Positions 35,291-42,744 of a stretch of DNA of 64,000 nucleotides are shown in pieces; the stretch's first letter is position 1, and every line of letters starts with the position of its first letter. Both the position numbers and the translations under genes were made by a program. The notes under the pieces are model-generated. The model was not told where the DNA came from. It saw only the letters and a list, made by a program, of their open reading frames with translations, and did no database searches. The DNA comes from an uncultured Pseudodesulfovibrio sp. (GTDB taxonomy: Bacteria > Desulfobacterota > Desulfovibrionia > Desulfovibrionales > Desulfovibrionaceae). The stretch lies in the NCBI RefSeq assembly GCF_963675635.1, contig NZ_OY776488.1, positions 62,001 through 126,000 of the forward strand, in the 5' to 3' direction.

Positions 35291-37174
35291 ATGACCGCCA
35301 AAGCTAAAAGAGTTGCTCTTCTTGGTTTTGACTGCGCAATCCCCAAGCGCCTTGAGGCGCTGATGGACGAGGGCGCGTTGCCAAACTTTAAAAAGTTCGC
35401 CGCAGAAGGTGCCTACATGACCGAGGGGTATAACATGCCCACAGTCACTCCGCCTTCCTGGGCAACTATCTGCACCGGCGCATTCCCGCGCACCCACGGT
35501 GTCGAAGATTATTACTATTACAATGAAGGCGAATCCCTGCACTTCTCCAAGTGCGTGCAGGCTTTCGGTTCCGACATGCTGACCGCAGAGACCATCTGGG
35601 ACGCGTGGGACAAGGCTGGAAAGAAGTCCATCGTTGTCAACTACCCGACCTCCTGGCCTTCCAAGTTGAAGAACGGCATCATGGTTCAGGGTGAAGGCCT
35701 CTCCGCCGCTGAACACCGTTGGCAGATCGAAGGCTACGAACACAAGGAATGGCTGTGTGCCGAGTCCTGTGTTGCAACCGATTACTACCCCGTTGGTGTT
35801 CAGGCCCGTTTCGAAGATGCTGATGGCTGGGAAAACCTGCCTGAAGAGATCGAGGACAACGAGCCTCTGGAAATGGTCATCCCCATGGAGTTCGGCCACG
35901 CAATGGATCCTCTCAAGCCGCAGACCTGGTACGGCCTGACATGGGAATCCGGTGACGACGGGTATGACATCTTCGCACTGTGCCCTGAGAAGGATTACTC
36001 CAAGGCTTTCTTTACCATCAAGATCAAGGAATGGTCTGACGTCATCGAGGCTCAGTTCCCCATTCTCTCCGATGGTCGAATCGAGCCCGGCTACTTCCGC
36101 TGCAAGCTGATGGAGCTGTCTGACGACGCTGAAGATTTCAAAATGTATATCTCCGGCATCAACGGCACACAGGGGTACTGCGCTCCTGCCGACGCACTCA
36201 AGAATGTGGACTTCACCAAGGCCATTCTTGCAAACGACATGGGCTTTGTCGGTCACGCCAACGGCATCATCGACAACGAAACCCTGATCGAAATGGCTCA
36301 GTTCCACTCCGATTGGAACACCGAAGTCGTCACGACCCTGTTGAAGGACAACCCGGATTGGGATCTGCTGTATATGCACACCCACCTGATCGACTGGTTC
36401 TACCACGGGTTCCTGGACAAGATGGACAGCGATGATCCGGAAGTGCGCAAGCTCGGTTACGACCTGGAACGCCGCATCTACCAGATCGAGGACAAGTACC
36501 TTGGCATCATGATGGAACTCATGCCTGAAGATGCTCTGACCTGCCTCATCTCCGACCATGGCGCAACTCCGATCGGCCCGATTCTCAACACCGCCGACGC
36601 ATTGAAGCAGGCCGGTCTGACCGCCTACGAAGCCCGTGAGGGCGACGGTAACTTCTTCGACGAATCCGAAGGCTTCAACTATGAGCTGATTCCCGAGAAG
36701 TCCAAGGCTGTTCCCCAGCGTTACATGTTCGTCTACGTCAACCTGAAGTCCAAGTACCCCGGCGGTATCGTCGAGGACGAAGATTACGAAAAGGTTCGTA
36801 ACGAGATCATCGACGCCCTGTACGACTACAAGCACCCCGAAACCGGCGAACGTCCTGTCATGTGCGCTCTTCCCAAGGAAGACGCCAAGGTCTTCGGTAT
36901 GGGTGGCGAACAGGCCGGTGACGTCGTGTACGTCCTCAAGCCTGAGTACATGGCTGAACACGGTTACGGATTCCCCACTGGCGAGTCCGGATGCGGTTCT
37001 CTGAAGAACGTCATGCTGTGGCGTGGTCCCGGTGTGAAGCAGGGCTTCAAGTACGAGCGTCCCCGTTGGCTGGCCGACGTCGTTCCTACATTCTGCCACG
37101 CTACCGGCAACCCGGTTCCCGCAGATACCGAAGGTGCGATCTGCTACCAGATCTTCGAAGATCACGACAAATAA
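35291..37174 (+). CDS. Alkaline-phosphatase-superfamily hydrolase (phosphodiesterase/nucleotide pyrophosphatase type)
   Basis: 627 residues, no signal peptide, so probably cytosolic. Metal and nucleophile elements are visible: GFDCA with Asp14, the Thr nucleophile region PTVTPPSWATICTG (Thr51/53), HLIDWFYHGF, and SDHGATP. The C-terminal end (WLADVVPTFCHATGNPVPAD) is typical of the superfamily, which includes phosphodiesterases, sulfatases and phosphonoacetate hydrolases. Substrate class cannot be decided. Codons are strongly biased to C/G endings, suggesting high expression. AAAAGGAG precedes the ATG. The leader has complementary segments (CGCGTA near 35179 and TACGCG near 35244). Confidence 0.82.
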   Translation: MTAKAKRVALLGFDCAIPKRLEALMDEGALPNFKKFAAEGAYMTEGYNMPTVTPPSWATICTGAFPRTHGVEDYYYYNEGESLHFSKCVQAFGSDMLTAETIWDAWDKAGKKSIVVNYPTSWPSKLKNGIMVQGEGLSAAEHRWQIEGYEHKEWLCAESCVATDYYPVGVQARFEDADGWENLPEEIEDNEPLEMVIPMEFGHAMDPLKPQTWYGLTWESGDDGYDIFALCPEKDYSKAFFTIKIKEWSDVIEAQFPILSDGRIEPGYFRCKLMELSDDAEDFKMYISGINGTQGYCAPADALKNVDFTKAILANDMGFVGHANGIIDNETLIEMAQFHSDWNTEVVTTLLKDNPDWDLLYMHTHLIDWFYHGFLDKMDSDDPEVRKLGYDLERRIYQIEDKYLGIMMELMPEDALTCLISDHGATPIGPILNTADALKQAGLTAYEAREGDGNFFDESEGFNYELIPEKSKAVPQRYMFVYVNLKSKYPGGIVEDEDYEKVRNEIIDALYDYKHPETGERPVMCALPKEDAKVFGMGGEQAGDVVYVLKPEYMAEHGYGFPTGESGCGSLKNVMLWRGPGVKQGFKYERPRWLADVVPTFCHATGNPVPADTEGAICYQIFEDHDK

Positions 37175-37195
37175 AGTTACCTCACTCCTGAGAAA

Positions 37196-37230
37196 CGGGA
37201 ACGGTCAGCCCCTATTTTTGGCCGTTCCCG
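37196..37230 (+). other. Intercistronic hairpin after the phosphatase gene
   Basis: CGGGAACGGTC pairs with GGCCGTTCCCG, with one G-U wobble and a 13-nt loop. A second small hairpin follows (CGTGCC/GGCACG, 37229-37243). There is no T-tract, so it more likely stabilises or sets ratios within the operon than terminates it. Confidence 0.5.
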
Positions 37231-37362
37231 TGCCCAGGGCACGTCATCGGAACTTCGGCCCGTTTGGCAGCCTATGAGAGTGAAGTCGTCTGAACAAACC
37301 CCATCCCACGCAGCCCCGGGCGACTGGGCGGAGCAGGGATAAACGAACGGAGACAGCAAAAT

Positions 37363-37644
37363 ATGCTCTTTTTCGTAAACAAGCCGGAAGAGGGAATTCT
37401 TGATCGAATCGCTCTTATCGGCGGCGACGAGGACAAGGCCCTACTCCTGGTTGGCGATGCCATCAGTTTTGGCACGGCTTATTGGGAAGAAAAACTGGAA
37501 AAGATGGATGTGGAAGATATCTACGTGGCCAAAAACGCCGTGGACGCCCGCAACATCGAACTCAGCGACAACTGTGAAGTGGTGGACTACGACGAGATCG
37601 TGGACCTGCTGCTCGGTAGCGACGAAAAAGTCGTGTCGCTCTAA
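37363..37644 (+). CDS. DsrH/TusB-like sulfur-relay protein
   Basis: 93 residues. The start MLFFVNKPEEG and KALLLVGDAISFG match the DsrH/TusB pattern (MLHTVNKSP..., then ALLLIEDGVY). DsrH/TusB forms a complex with DsrE/TusD and DsrF/TusC that passes persulfide sulfur. It has no Cys, as is common for the TusB subunit. GGAG precedes the ATG, and the DsrE-like gene starts 12 bp after its stop. The gene order H-E-F is unlike the usual E-F-H. Confidence 0.68.
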   Translation: MLFFVNKPEEGILDRIALIGGDEDKALLLVGDAISFGTAYWEEKLEKMDVEDIYVAKNAVDARNIELSDNCEVVDYDEIVDLLLGSDEKVVSL

Positions 37645-37656
37645 GGAGATATCATC

Positions 37657-38058
37657 ATGTCAAAGACATTGACCATCATGCTTTTGTCCGGCTCGGCCGA
37701 GAACGAGGATGCGGAATTCGCAACCCGACTTGCTGAGGCAGCTCAGGGTAAAGGCCACAAAGTCCAGATGTATCTCTTTGGAAATGCCGTGAACATTTCC
37801 AAGAAGGAAATCCCTATCGAAGGCGACGACCTGCACATTCAGGGACGTCTTCTGGATCACATCGAACCTACCAAGTGCTTTGATAGGCTGGCTGACATCA
37901 TCGCCAATGGCGGCGATGTTTCCACATGCCATACCAACGAGCACGCTCGCGGCATTGAGTCCCGCGAGTATGTCGATGGTGTCAAATGGGGCGATGTGGG
38001 CGGCTCCTTCACAAAGTATCTCATGACCTCGGACGTGCTGTTGTCCGTGGGCCACTAA
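37657..38058 (+). CDS. DsrE/TusD-like sulfur-relay protein
   Basis: 133 residues of the DsrE fold, starting TLTIMLLSGSAENEDAEFA. The Cys of CHTNEHARG (Cys91) stands where TusD carries its active persulfide Cys (family knowledge). The sequence around it differs from the normal C(V/I)xAAxRRG, so the target may differ. AAGGAG precedes the ATG. It is in tight tandem with the H- and F-like genes. Confidence 0.75.
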   Translation: MSKTLTIMLLSGSAENEDAEFATRLAEAAQGKGHKVQMYLFGNAVNISKKEIPIEGDDLHIQGRLLDHIEPTKCFDRLADIIANGGDVSTCHTNEHARGIESREYVDGVKWGDVGGSFTKYLMTSDVLLSVGH

Positions 38059-38069
38059 GGAGGCGCGCA

Positions 38070-38402
38070 ATGATTAATTCCGCTTGTTTTGTTGTGTCCA
38101 AGCCGCTTGGAGTGGAGCTTTCCGCTCTCGGCATCCGTACCGCATGGGCCTGCCATCAGAATGGGTTTGAGTCCAAGATCATCTACACCGAACAGGGTGT
38201 CTGGTGTCTGACAGGGAATCCCGGCTACCACAACTCGCTGCTCACCGATTTCATCAAGGAAGACGGTGAAGTCTATGTCATCAGGGAAGATATCGCCAAG
38301 CTCGGCTTGACCGAGGAAAGCCTTGTTGACGGTGTTGAAGTGATCGATGCGGCTGATGTGGCCGAGTTGTGTGAAGACGCTGAAACCGTCAACTACTTTT
38401 AA
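38070..38402 (+). CDS. DsrF/TusC-like protein
   Basis: 110 residues from the ATG at 38070, chosen for the AAGGAGG seven bases upstream; the frame stays open to 37986 inside the previous gene. The first strands (SACFVVSKPLGVELSALGIRT) and VYVIREDIAKLGLTEE fit the DsrE/F-like fold. Cys28 and Cys46 are the candidates for sulfur handling. It starts 11 bp after the DsrE-like stop. Confidence 0.68.
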   Translation: MINSACFVVSKPLGVELSALGIRTAWACHQNGFESKIIYTEQGVWCLTGNPGYHNSLLTDFIKEDGEVYVIREDIAKLGLTEESLVDGVEVIDAADVAELCEDAETVNYF

Positions 38403-38428
38403 TTCTGGGAAAAATTGAGGGAAGAATT

Positions 38429-38860
38429 ATGGCAACAGTACTTTTTGAACGTCTCGACGAAAATCACGATAAGTTTGTGGTCGGCGCAAAAGCCGTCCCT
38501 GAAATCATTATGGACTTTTCCTCCATCACCCCGGAGGAGCGCAACCAGGAATCCATGGGATCCCGTATTCTCTGCGTGGCAGCCTTGTCCTGCTACTGCA
38601 ACACCATGGTCAATGCCTTCAAGCGTAATAATGTCGAGGTGAAATCCCTGACCGGATCCGCTTCCGCAATCAAGGAAAAGGATGAAGTCAACCGTACTCG
38701 TTACACCGAGCTTGAAATCAACATTGAGGTCGGTTTGGAAGAAAAGGACCGTGAAGTCTTTGAAACCGTCAAGGACAACATGCTCAACGGCTCTCTGCTG
38801 ACCTACTCTCTCGAAGAGGGCATGGAAGTCGACTACAACATCGAAATGAAGGCTGTCTAA
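38429..38860 (+). CDS. OsmC-family protein
   Basis: 143 residues. The helix SRILCVAALSCYCNTMVNAF is the OsmC/Ohr central helix with Cys at 49, 55 and 57. The sheet that follows (VEVKSLTGSASAI...) also fits. True OsmC/Ohr peroxidases have two Cys about 60 residues apart, and no second distant Cys is present here, so a peroxidase role is doubtful. Some OsmC homologues work with TusA/DsrE sulfur-transfer systems. The neighbouring DsrE/F/H genes make that the better guess. Good ribosome site. Confidence 0.75.
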   Translation: MATVLFERLDENHDKFVVGAKAVPEIIMDFSSITPEERNQESMGSRILCVAALSCYCNTMVNAFKRNNVEVKSLTGSASAIKEKDEVNRTRYTELEINIEVGLEEKDREVFETVKDNMLNGSLLTYSLEEGMEVDYNIEMKAV

Positions 38861-38912
38861 ACAGCTTCGAAAATACAGCGAGGACACAGTCCTCAATTCA
38901 AGGAGTAATACA

Positions 38913-39491
38913 ATGGCTGACAAGAAAGTAATTCTGGTTGTTTGTGGTGAAGCTGACGTGAACGGTGGTTCCGCCCTGAAGAAATTCATGAAAAAGACCT
39001 GCACCTTTGCTGGCTACGACAATGCCGGTGTGGTTGCTGAAGCTTCCAAGATTGAAGGCGCTGCCACTGTGGCCGCTGACGGCGTTGCCAAGGTCTTCGA
39101 GGAAGATGGCGCATTTGCCATTGTCGATTTGGGCAATGTTGATGGTGATGCTCTGGAGACCGCCATGGCCCAGATCACTGACGCTTCTGATCGCCGGACC
39201 CTGATTGTGCTCGCTACTGATGGCGGCCTGTTCATTGGTGGTTTGGGTATCGACAAAAAGAGCGGTACCATTGAGCGTTCCGTGACTGCTGCCGACATCG
39301 TCGCCACTGTCTGCTACGTGGCAGACCTGTCTGTTCCTGCTGATTGCGTTGGTGGCGTCCTGTACCAGGCTCTCAAGGACCCCGACATGAAATTGAAGGA
39401 AATCGGCAAGCTCAAGGAAGCTATCGGTCGCATGGAAGTTGCCTTGCAGCGCGACAACCGTGAGCCTTGGGATAAGCACGATTGCGCCTAA
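38913..39491 (+). CDS. Small protein resembling the C-terminal end of the alkaline phosphatase superfamily
   Basis: 192 residues. The C-terminal half aligns by eye with the end of the enzyme at 35291: ERSVTAADIVATVCYVADLS then VPADCVGGVLYQALKD, compared with ERPRWLADVVPTFCHATG then PVPADTEGAICYQIFED. The nucleophile and most metal ligands of the superfamily are absent, so it should not be a complete enzyme. It may be a regulatory or structural derivative. AAGGAG precedes the ATG, 52 bp after the OsmC-like stop. A hairpin follows. Confidence 0.65.
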   Translation: MADKKVILVVCGEADVNGGSALKKFMKKTCTFAGYDNAGVVAEASKIEGAATVAADGVAKVFEEDGAFAIVDLGNVDGDALETAMAQITDASDRRTLIVLATDGGLFIGGLGIDKKSGTIERSVTAADIVATVCYVADLSVPADCVGGVLYQALKDPDMKLKEIGKLKEAIGRMEVALQRDNREPWDKHDCA

Positions 39492-39520
39492 GCTCAAAAT
39501 CTATCCGATAACTATTGAAC

Positions 39521-39550
39521 AAAGGACCGGCTCCATTGAGCCGGTCCTTT
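39521..39550 (+). terminator. Hairpin between the phosphatase-like and DMT genes
   Basis: AAAGGACCGGCTC and GAGCCGGTCCTTT form a perfect 13-bp stem with a 4-nt loop. The only T-tract is inside the stem end, so termination is probably partial. Confidence 0.6.
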
Positions 39551-39607
39551 GCGAACATATGACTTTCCGGCTTGCTCGCAAGCCAGGGCTTGGAGACCTG
39601 AATAAAC

Positions 39608-40627
39608 ATGATTACTGCAACTGCGACAACCGCATCGTCGTCGACGCTCGACGAACTCAAAATGCACCAGGATGTGGCCTTCGCCAAAAAAGGCCTCGTC
39701 TTAGCGCTTTTCTCCGGCATGAGCTGGGGGGTGAACGGCGTCATTCTCAGCATGGCATTCGGCGCCGCTGTGTTTCTCGATGAAGAGTATTGGCTTCTGG
39801 CCCCGCTCACCGTTGGCGCTCTGCACGATACTTTTTGCGCATTGTGGCTGTTGGTGTTCAACGCGATTACTGGCCGCCTCAAGGAATTGGGACGCACCTT
39901 GCGGAGCAAATCCGCTCGTCCAGTCATGCTTGGCGCTCTTTTTGGTGGCCCCATAGCCATGTCATCCTACATGCTGGGTGTGAAATTTGCCGGTCCGGCA
40001 TATGTCATGCCCATTACCGCACTGTATCCGGCGGTGGCATCCCTTTTTGCGTCCATTTTCCTCAAGGAAAAAATATGTCCTCGCGCATGGTGCGGCCTTG
40101 TACTGTGCATCATCGGTGGTGTCGTCATTGGCTATACTCCGCCTGAAGGTTCTCTTGGCGCAGAGTTCTATCTCGGTCTGGCTTTCGCCCTTATTGCCAC
40201 CTTTGGATGGGGTATTGAAGGCGTCCTGGCTACATCCGGCATGGACCTGCTTGATCCTGCCGTGGCGCTGAACGTTCGTCAGTTGACCTCGTCTACCGTG
40301 TACCTGCTGGTGGTTCTGCCTCTGGCCGGCGGCTACATGCTTGTCGTACCGGGCATGACTGATGCCATCAGCTGGGTTTTCCCGGTAGCAGCCCTGACCG
40401 GAACCTTTTCCTATGTTTGCTGGTACCGCGCCATGAACATGACCGGCGTCAGCCGCGCCATGGCAATCAATATCACGTATTCCTTGTGGGGCATTTTCTT
40501 CAGTGCTGTGTTCACCGAGGTGGAGATCACCGCCAATATCATCATTGGCGCACTCGTTATCACTACCGGCATGGTGTTGGTTGTTGGTAACCCCAAGGAA
40601 ATGACCAGCTTGAGAAATGTGAATTAG
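39608..40627 (+). CDS. EamA/DMT-family transporter, BCCT-phosphatase operon
   Basis: 339 residues with ten transmembrane helices. It shows two EamA repeats (FSGMSWGVNGVILSMAFGA first; FGWGIEGVLATSGMDL second) and a polar N-terminal tail of about 25 residues. A GGAG lies upstream but with a long spacer. A small HTH gene begins 12 bp after the stop. Together with the BCCT gene it brackets the operon with one probable importer and one probable exporter. Confidence 0.83.
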   Translation: MITATATTASSSTLDELKMHQDVAFAKKGLVLALFSGMSWGVNGVILSMAFGAAVFLDEEYWLLAPLTVGALHDTFCALWLLVFNAITGRLKELGRTLRSKSARPVMLGALFGGPIAMSSYMLGVKFAGPAYVMPITALYPAVASLFASIFLKEKICPRAWCGLVLCIIGGVVIGYTPPEGSLGAEFYLGLAFALIATFGWGIEGVLATSGMDLLDPAVALNVRQLTSSTVYLLVVLPLAGGYMLVVPGMTDAISWVFPVAALTGTFSYVCWYRAMNMTGVSRAMAINITYSLWGIFFSAVFTEVEITANIIIGALVITTGMVLVVGNPKEMTSLRNVN

Positions 40628-40639
40628 CAGGAGAGAACA

Positions 40640-40903
40640 ATGAACATCAAACCATTGAAAGCCATGGTAGCCCAGGCTTTTGTTACAGGCGAATCTCTGG
40701 ATGCCAAGTCCGTATACGAGCAAATCAAGTCGATCTACTCGAATGAGAAATATTGTTCAGTCTCCACTGTTGCCGATCATTTGAAGTCCTTAAAAGCCGT
40801 TGGAATACTTAACGAAGACGGGTCGTACCTAGATGATGCAAAGGCGCTTGTTTCCAGGTATCGGATTTCGGGATACGGTTTGGGGAAATTGAAGAAGATT
40901 TAG
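40640..40903 (+). CDS. Small winged-helix-like protein
   Basis: 87 residues. The helices LKAMVAQAFVTGESLDAKSVY and CSVSTVADHLKSLKAVGIL suggest a winged-helix DNA-binding fold, with the second as recognition helix, followed by an acidic turn and a short wing. No family was recognised with certainty. Last gene of the operon, AGGAG before the ATG and a strong terminator 7 bp after the stop. Confidence 0.6.
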   Translation: MNIKPLKAMVAQAFVTGESLDAKSVYEQIKSIYSNEKYCSVSTVADHLKSLKAVGILNEDGSYLDDAKALVSRYRISGYGLGKLKKI

Positions 40904-40909
40904 TAGGGT

Positions 40910-40946
40910 GCGGCAGAGACGGTCCAATGTCTCTGCCGCCTTTTTT
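40910..40946 (+). terminator. Intrinsic terminator of the BCCT-phosphatase operon
   Basis: GCGGCAGAGAC and GTCTCTGCCGC form a perfect 11-bp stem with an 8-nt loop and six T. Confidence 0.92.
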
Positions 40947-40990
40947 CTTCGGCCTGATTGCAAAGATTGTCCTTGTACTTTGCCATATCA

Positions 40991-41005
40991 TGGCATAGGA
41001 GTCGC
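40991..41005 (+). promoter_or_regulatory. Weak sigma-54-like promoter before regulator B
   Basis: TGGCATAGGAGTCGC keeps GG and GC at the right spacing, but the -12 box reads TCGC rather than TTGC. It overlaps the inverted repeat TGCCAT-ATC-ATGGCA (40981-40995). The CGACA box at 41013 would fall on the predicted start, a repressing position. Confidence 0.4.
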
Positions 41006-41012
41006 CCATACA

Positions 41013-41026
41013 CGACAATGCTGTCG
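41013..41026. promoter_or_regulatory. CGACA-N4-TGTCG box before regulator B
   Basis: CGACAATGCTGTCG, 32 bp before the ATG of the regulator gene. Same pattern as the boxes at 33241, 33310 and 42641. Its closeness to the gene suggests autoregulation. Confidence 0.65.
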
Positions 41027-41057
41027 CTTCTTTTGAATGTGATTGGAGATTTATACA

Positions 41058-42527
41058 ATGAGTAAGCCGACTTACGATGAGCTAATGGGGCGTTGCCGAG
41101 ATCTGAAGGATCAAGTTGACTCTTTTAAGGAGACCAAGGCGCAATTGTTGAAGAGCGAGCAGCAGTTGACCCGTCTTTTCAACAACCTCCCCGGCATGGT
41201 CTATCGATGTTCCCTGGACGCGAACCTTCGGCCGACATTGGATTTCGTCAGTAACGGGGTCGGTGAATTATTTGGTGTCCCTTCGGAATTCTTTACGGAT
41301 CAACATACCAATGTCATGGAAACTCTGGCTCATCCTGATGATCTCCACAGCATGCGTAAAGAGCAAGATTCCGCTATAGTGAATAAACGTTCCTACAGGC
41401 TTATTTATCGGGTCTGTCTTGAATCCGACCAGTTGAAATGGATTTCCGATCAGGGTGAGTGCATTTACGACGAGGCAGGGACTCCCATTGCCCTCGAAGG
41501 TATTATGATGGACGTCAGTGCACAGAAACTGCGCGAATATGAACTGCTTCAAGAAAACCAGCGATTGCAAGGTTCGTTGGAAGATCGGTATAAATTCGGA
41601 CCCATCATTGGTAAGAGCCAAGGTATGCTTGATGTTTTCAAGCTCATCATGAAAGCAGCCAAACGTGATGCCAATGTCATCATTTTCGGTGAAACAGGTA
41701 CCGGAAAGGATCTGGTCGCTCAGACCATCCATGAGCAGTCCGGCACTGGCGGCCCATATGTCCCCGTAAACTGCGGGGCTATTCCTGAAAATCTCATGGA
41801 GAGTGAGTTCTTTGGGCATAAGAAGGGGGCGTTTTCAGGAGCGACCTCTGATCGGCAAGGCTATCTGGCGGCCGCAGACGGTGGAACATTGTTTCTTGAT
41901 GAAGTCGGAGAGATCGGGCTTTCTCTTCAGGTCAAGCTGTTGCGCGCCCTTGAATCCAAATTGTACACTCCCGTTGGTGGCAATGAGCCGCGCTCTTCCA
42001 AATTTCGTCTGATCGCAGCCACCAACCGTGATCTCAACGAGTTGGTCAAACAGGGCCGTATGCGTTCCGATTTTTTCTATCGTCTGCACGTACTTCCCAT
42101 TCATGTCCCCCCATTACGCAATCGCAGGGAAGATCTTTCACTGTTGATCAATGAATTTATGGTCCGGTACCTCGGGAATGACAAGCAGGTGCCGCAAATA
42201 CCGGCTAAAATCCGTGCAGCGTTGGATGGGCACCATTGGCCGGGCAATGTTCGAGAGCTGCAGAATGTTATGGAGCGGTATCTGACCTTCGGCGAGATGG
42301 TGTTCAGTGATCTGGGTATTCAGGCGATTGATGGGCAATCCGATTTAGATGCCATTGTGGACAAGGCCTCTGAATGCGCCACGCTTGTTGAAGCTCTGGA
42401 TGTCATAGAGCGCCATATGTTGCTCAAGGCGCTTGAAAAAAATCATTGGAAAAAAGGTATTACTGCCAGCGACTTAGGTTTAAACATGCGGACATTGCAA
42501 AGAAAGTTGAAAAAATACGGCCTGTAA
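41058..42527 (+). CDS. PAS-domain sigma-54-dependent activator (regulator B)
   Basis: 489 residues from the ATG at 41058, which has TTGGAG nine bases upstream; a TTG five codons earlier overlaps that ribosome site. A short coiled coil (about 1-40) precedes a PAS domain (FNNLPGMVYRCSLDANLRP ... ALEGIMMDVS). The AAA+ domain has GETGTGKD, the loop variant GAFSGA (HKKGAFSGATSD), and LFLDEVG. A Fis-type helix-turn-helix is at the C-terminus (ITASDLGLNMRTLQRKLKK). It is flanked on both sides by CGACA-N4-TGTCG boxes, so it is the best candidate to bind them. Confidence 0.91.
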   Translation: MSKPTYDELMGRCRDLKDQVDSFKETKAQLLKSEQQLTRLFNNLPGMVYRCSLDANLRPTLDFVSNGVGELFGVPSEFFTDQHTNVMETLAHPDDLHSMRKEQDSAIVNKRSYRLIYRVCLESDQLKWISDQGECIYDEAGTPIALEGIMMDVSAQKLREYELLQENQRLQGSLEDRYKFGPIIGKSQGMLDVFKLIMKAAKRDANVIIFGETGTGKDLVAQTIHEQSGTGGPYVPVNCGAIPENLMESEFFGHKKGAFSGATSDRQGYLAAADGGTLFLDEVGEIGLSLQVKLLRALESKLYTPVGGNEPRSSKFRLIAATNRDLNELVKQGRMRSDFFYRLHVLPIHVPPLRNRREDLSLLINEFMVRYLGNDKQVPQIPAKIRAALDGHHWPGNVRELQNVMERYLTFGEMVFSDLGIQAIDGQSDLDAIVDKASECATLVEALDVIERHMLLKALEKNHWKKGITASDLGLNMRTLQRKLKKYGL

Positions 42528-42570
42528 TAATGCCGGAGTCGTCGTTGGACGACATTTGGGACGCCTCGAA

Positions 42571-42584
42571 CGACAGTTTTGACG
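42571..42584. promoter_or_regulatory. Imperfect CGACA-N4-TGTCG box
   Basis: CGACAGTTTTGACG, one base away from the pattern, 70 bp before the perfect copy at 42641. A more degenerate copy (CGACATTTGGGACG) lies at 42550-42563. Confidence 0.5.
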
Positions 42585-42640
42585 CTTCATAGTATTTATA
42601 ATTAAAATCAGCACTTTACATTGATTGTGACAAATAAAGG

Positions 42641-42654
42641 CGACACATGTGTCG
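42641..42654. promoter_or_regulatory. CGACA-N4-TGTCG box before the DMT-YitT operon
   Basis: CGACACATGTGTCG, set inside a 24-bp perfect palindrome (42636-42659) that begins AAAGGCG and ends CGCCTTT. It lies about 98 bp before the start predicted from the sigma-54 promoter at 42719. The same palindrome could also act as the terminator of the regulator gene. Confidence 0.65.
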
Positions 42655-42718
42655 CCTTTTGTCGTTTTTGCGGCTGGGAATTAAAGATATATCTAATAAA
42701 ATCAGTATTTTAATGATA

Positions 42719-42733
42719 TGGCACGCCTTGTGC
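42719..42733 (+). promoter_or_regulatory. Sigma-54 promoter of the DMT-YitT-TSCPD operon
   Basis: TGGCACGCCTTGTGC has a perfect -24 box and correctly spaced -12 GC, with GTGC in place of TTGC. The predicted start is near 42745, 309 nt before the DMT start codon. Confidence 0.7.
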
Positions 42734-42744
42734 TTTATGGTGAC

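Noticed and set aside
35117..37165. 682-codon open frame on the minus strand
   Set aside because: Exact shadow of the phosphatase-superfamily gene, caused by its strong codon bias.
42636..42659. Simple terminator after regulator B
   Set aside because: The palindrome ends in four T and could terminate, but its core is a perfect CGACA-N4-TGTCG box at the right distance from a sigma-54 promoter, so it is listed as a regulatory site.
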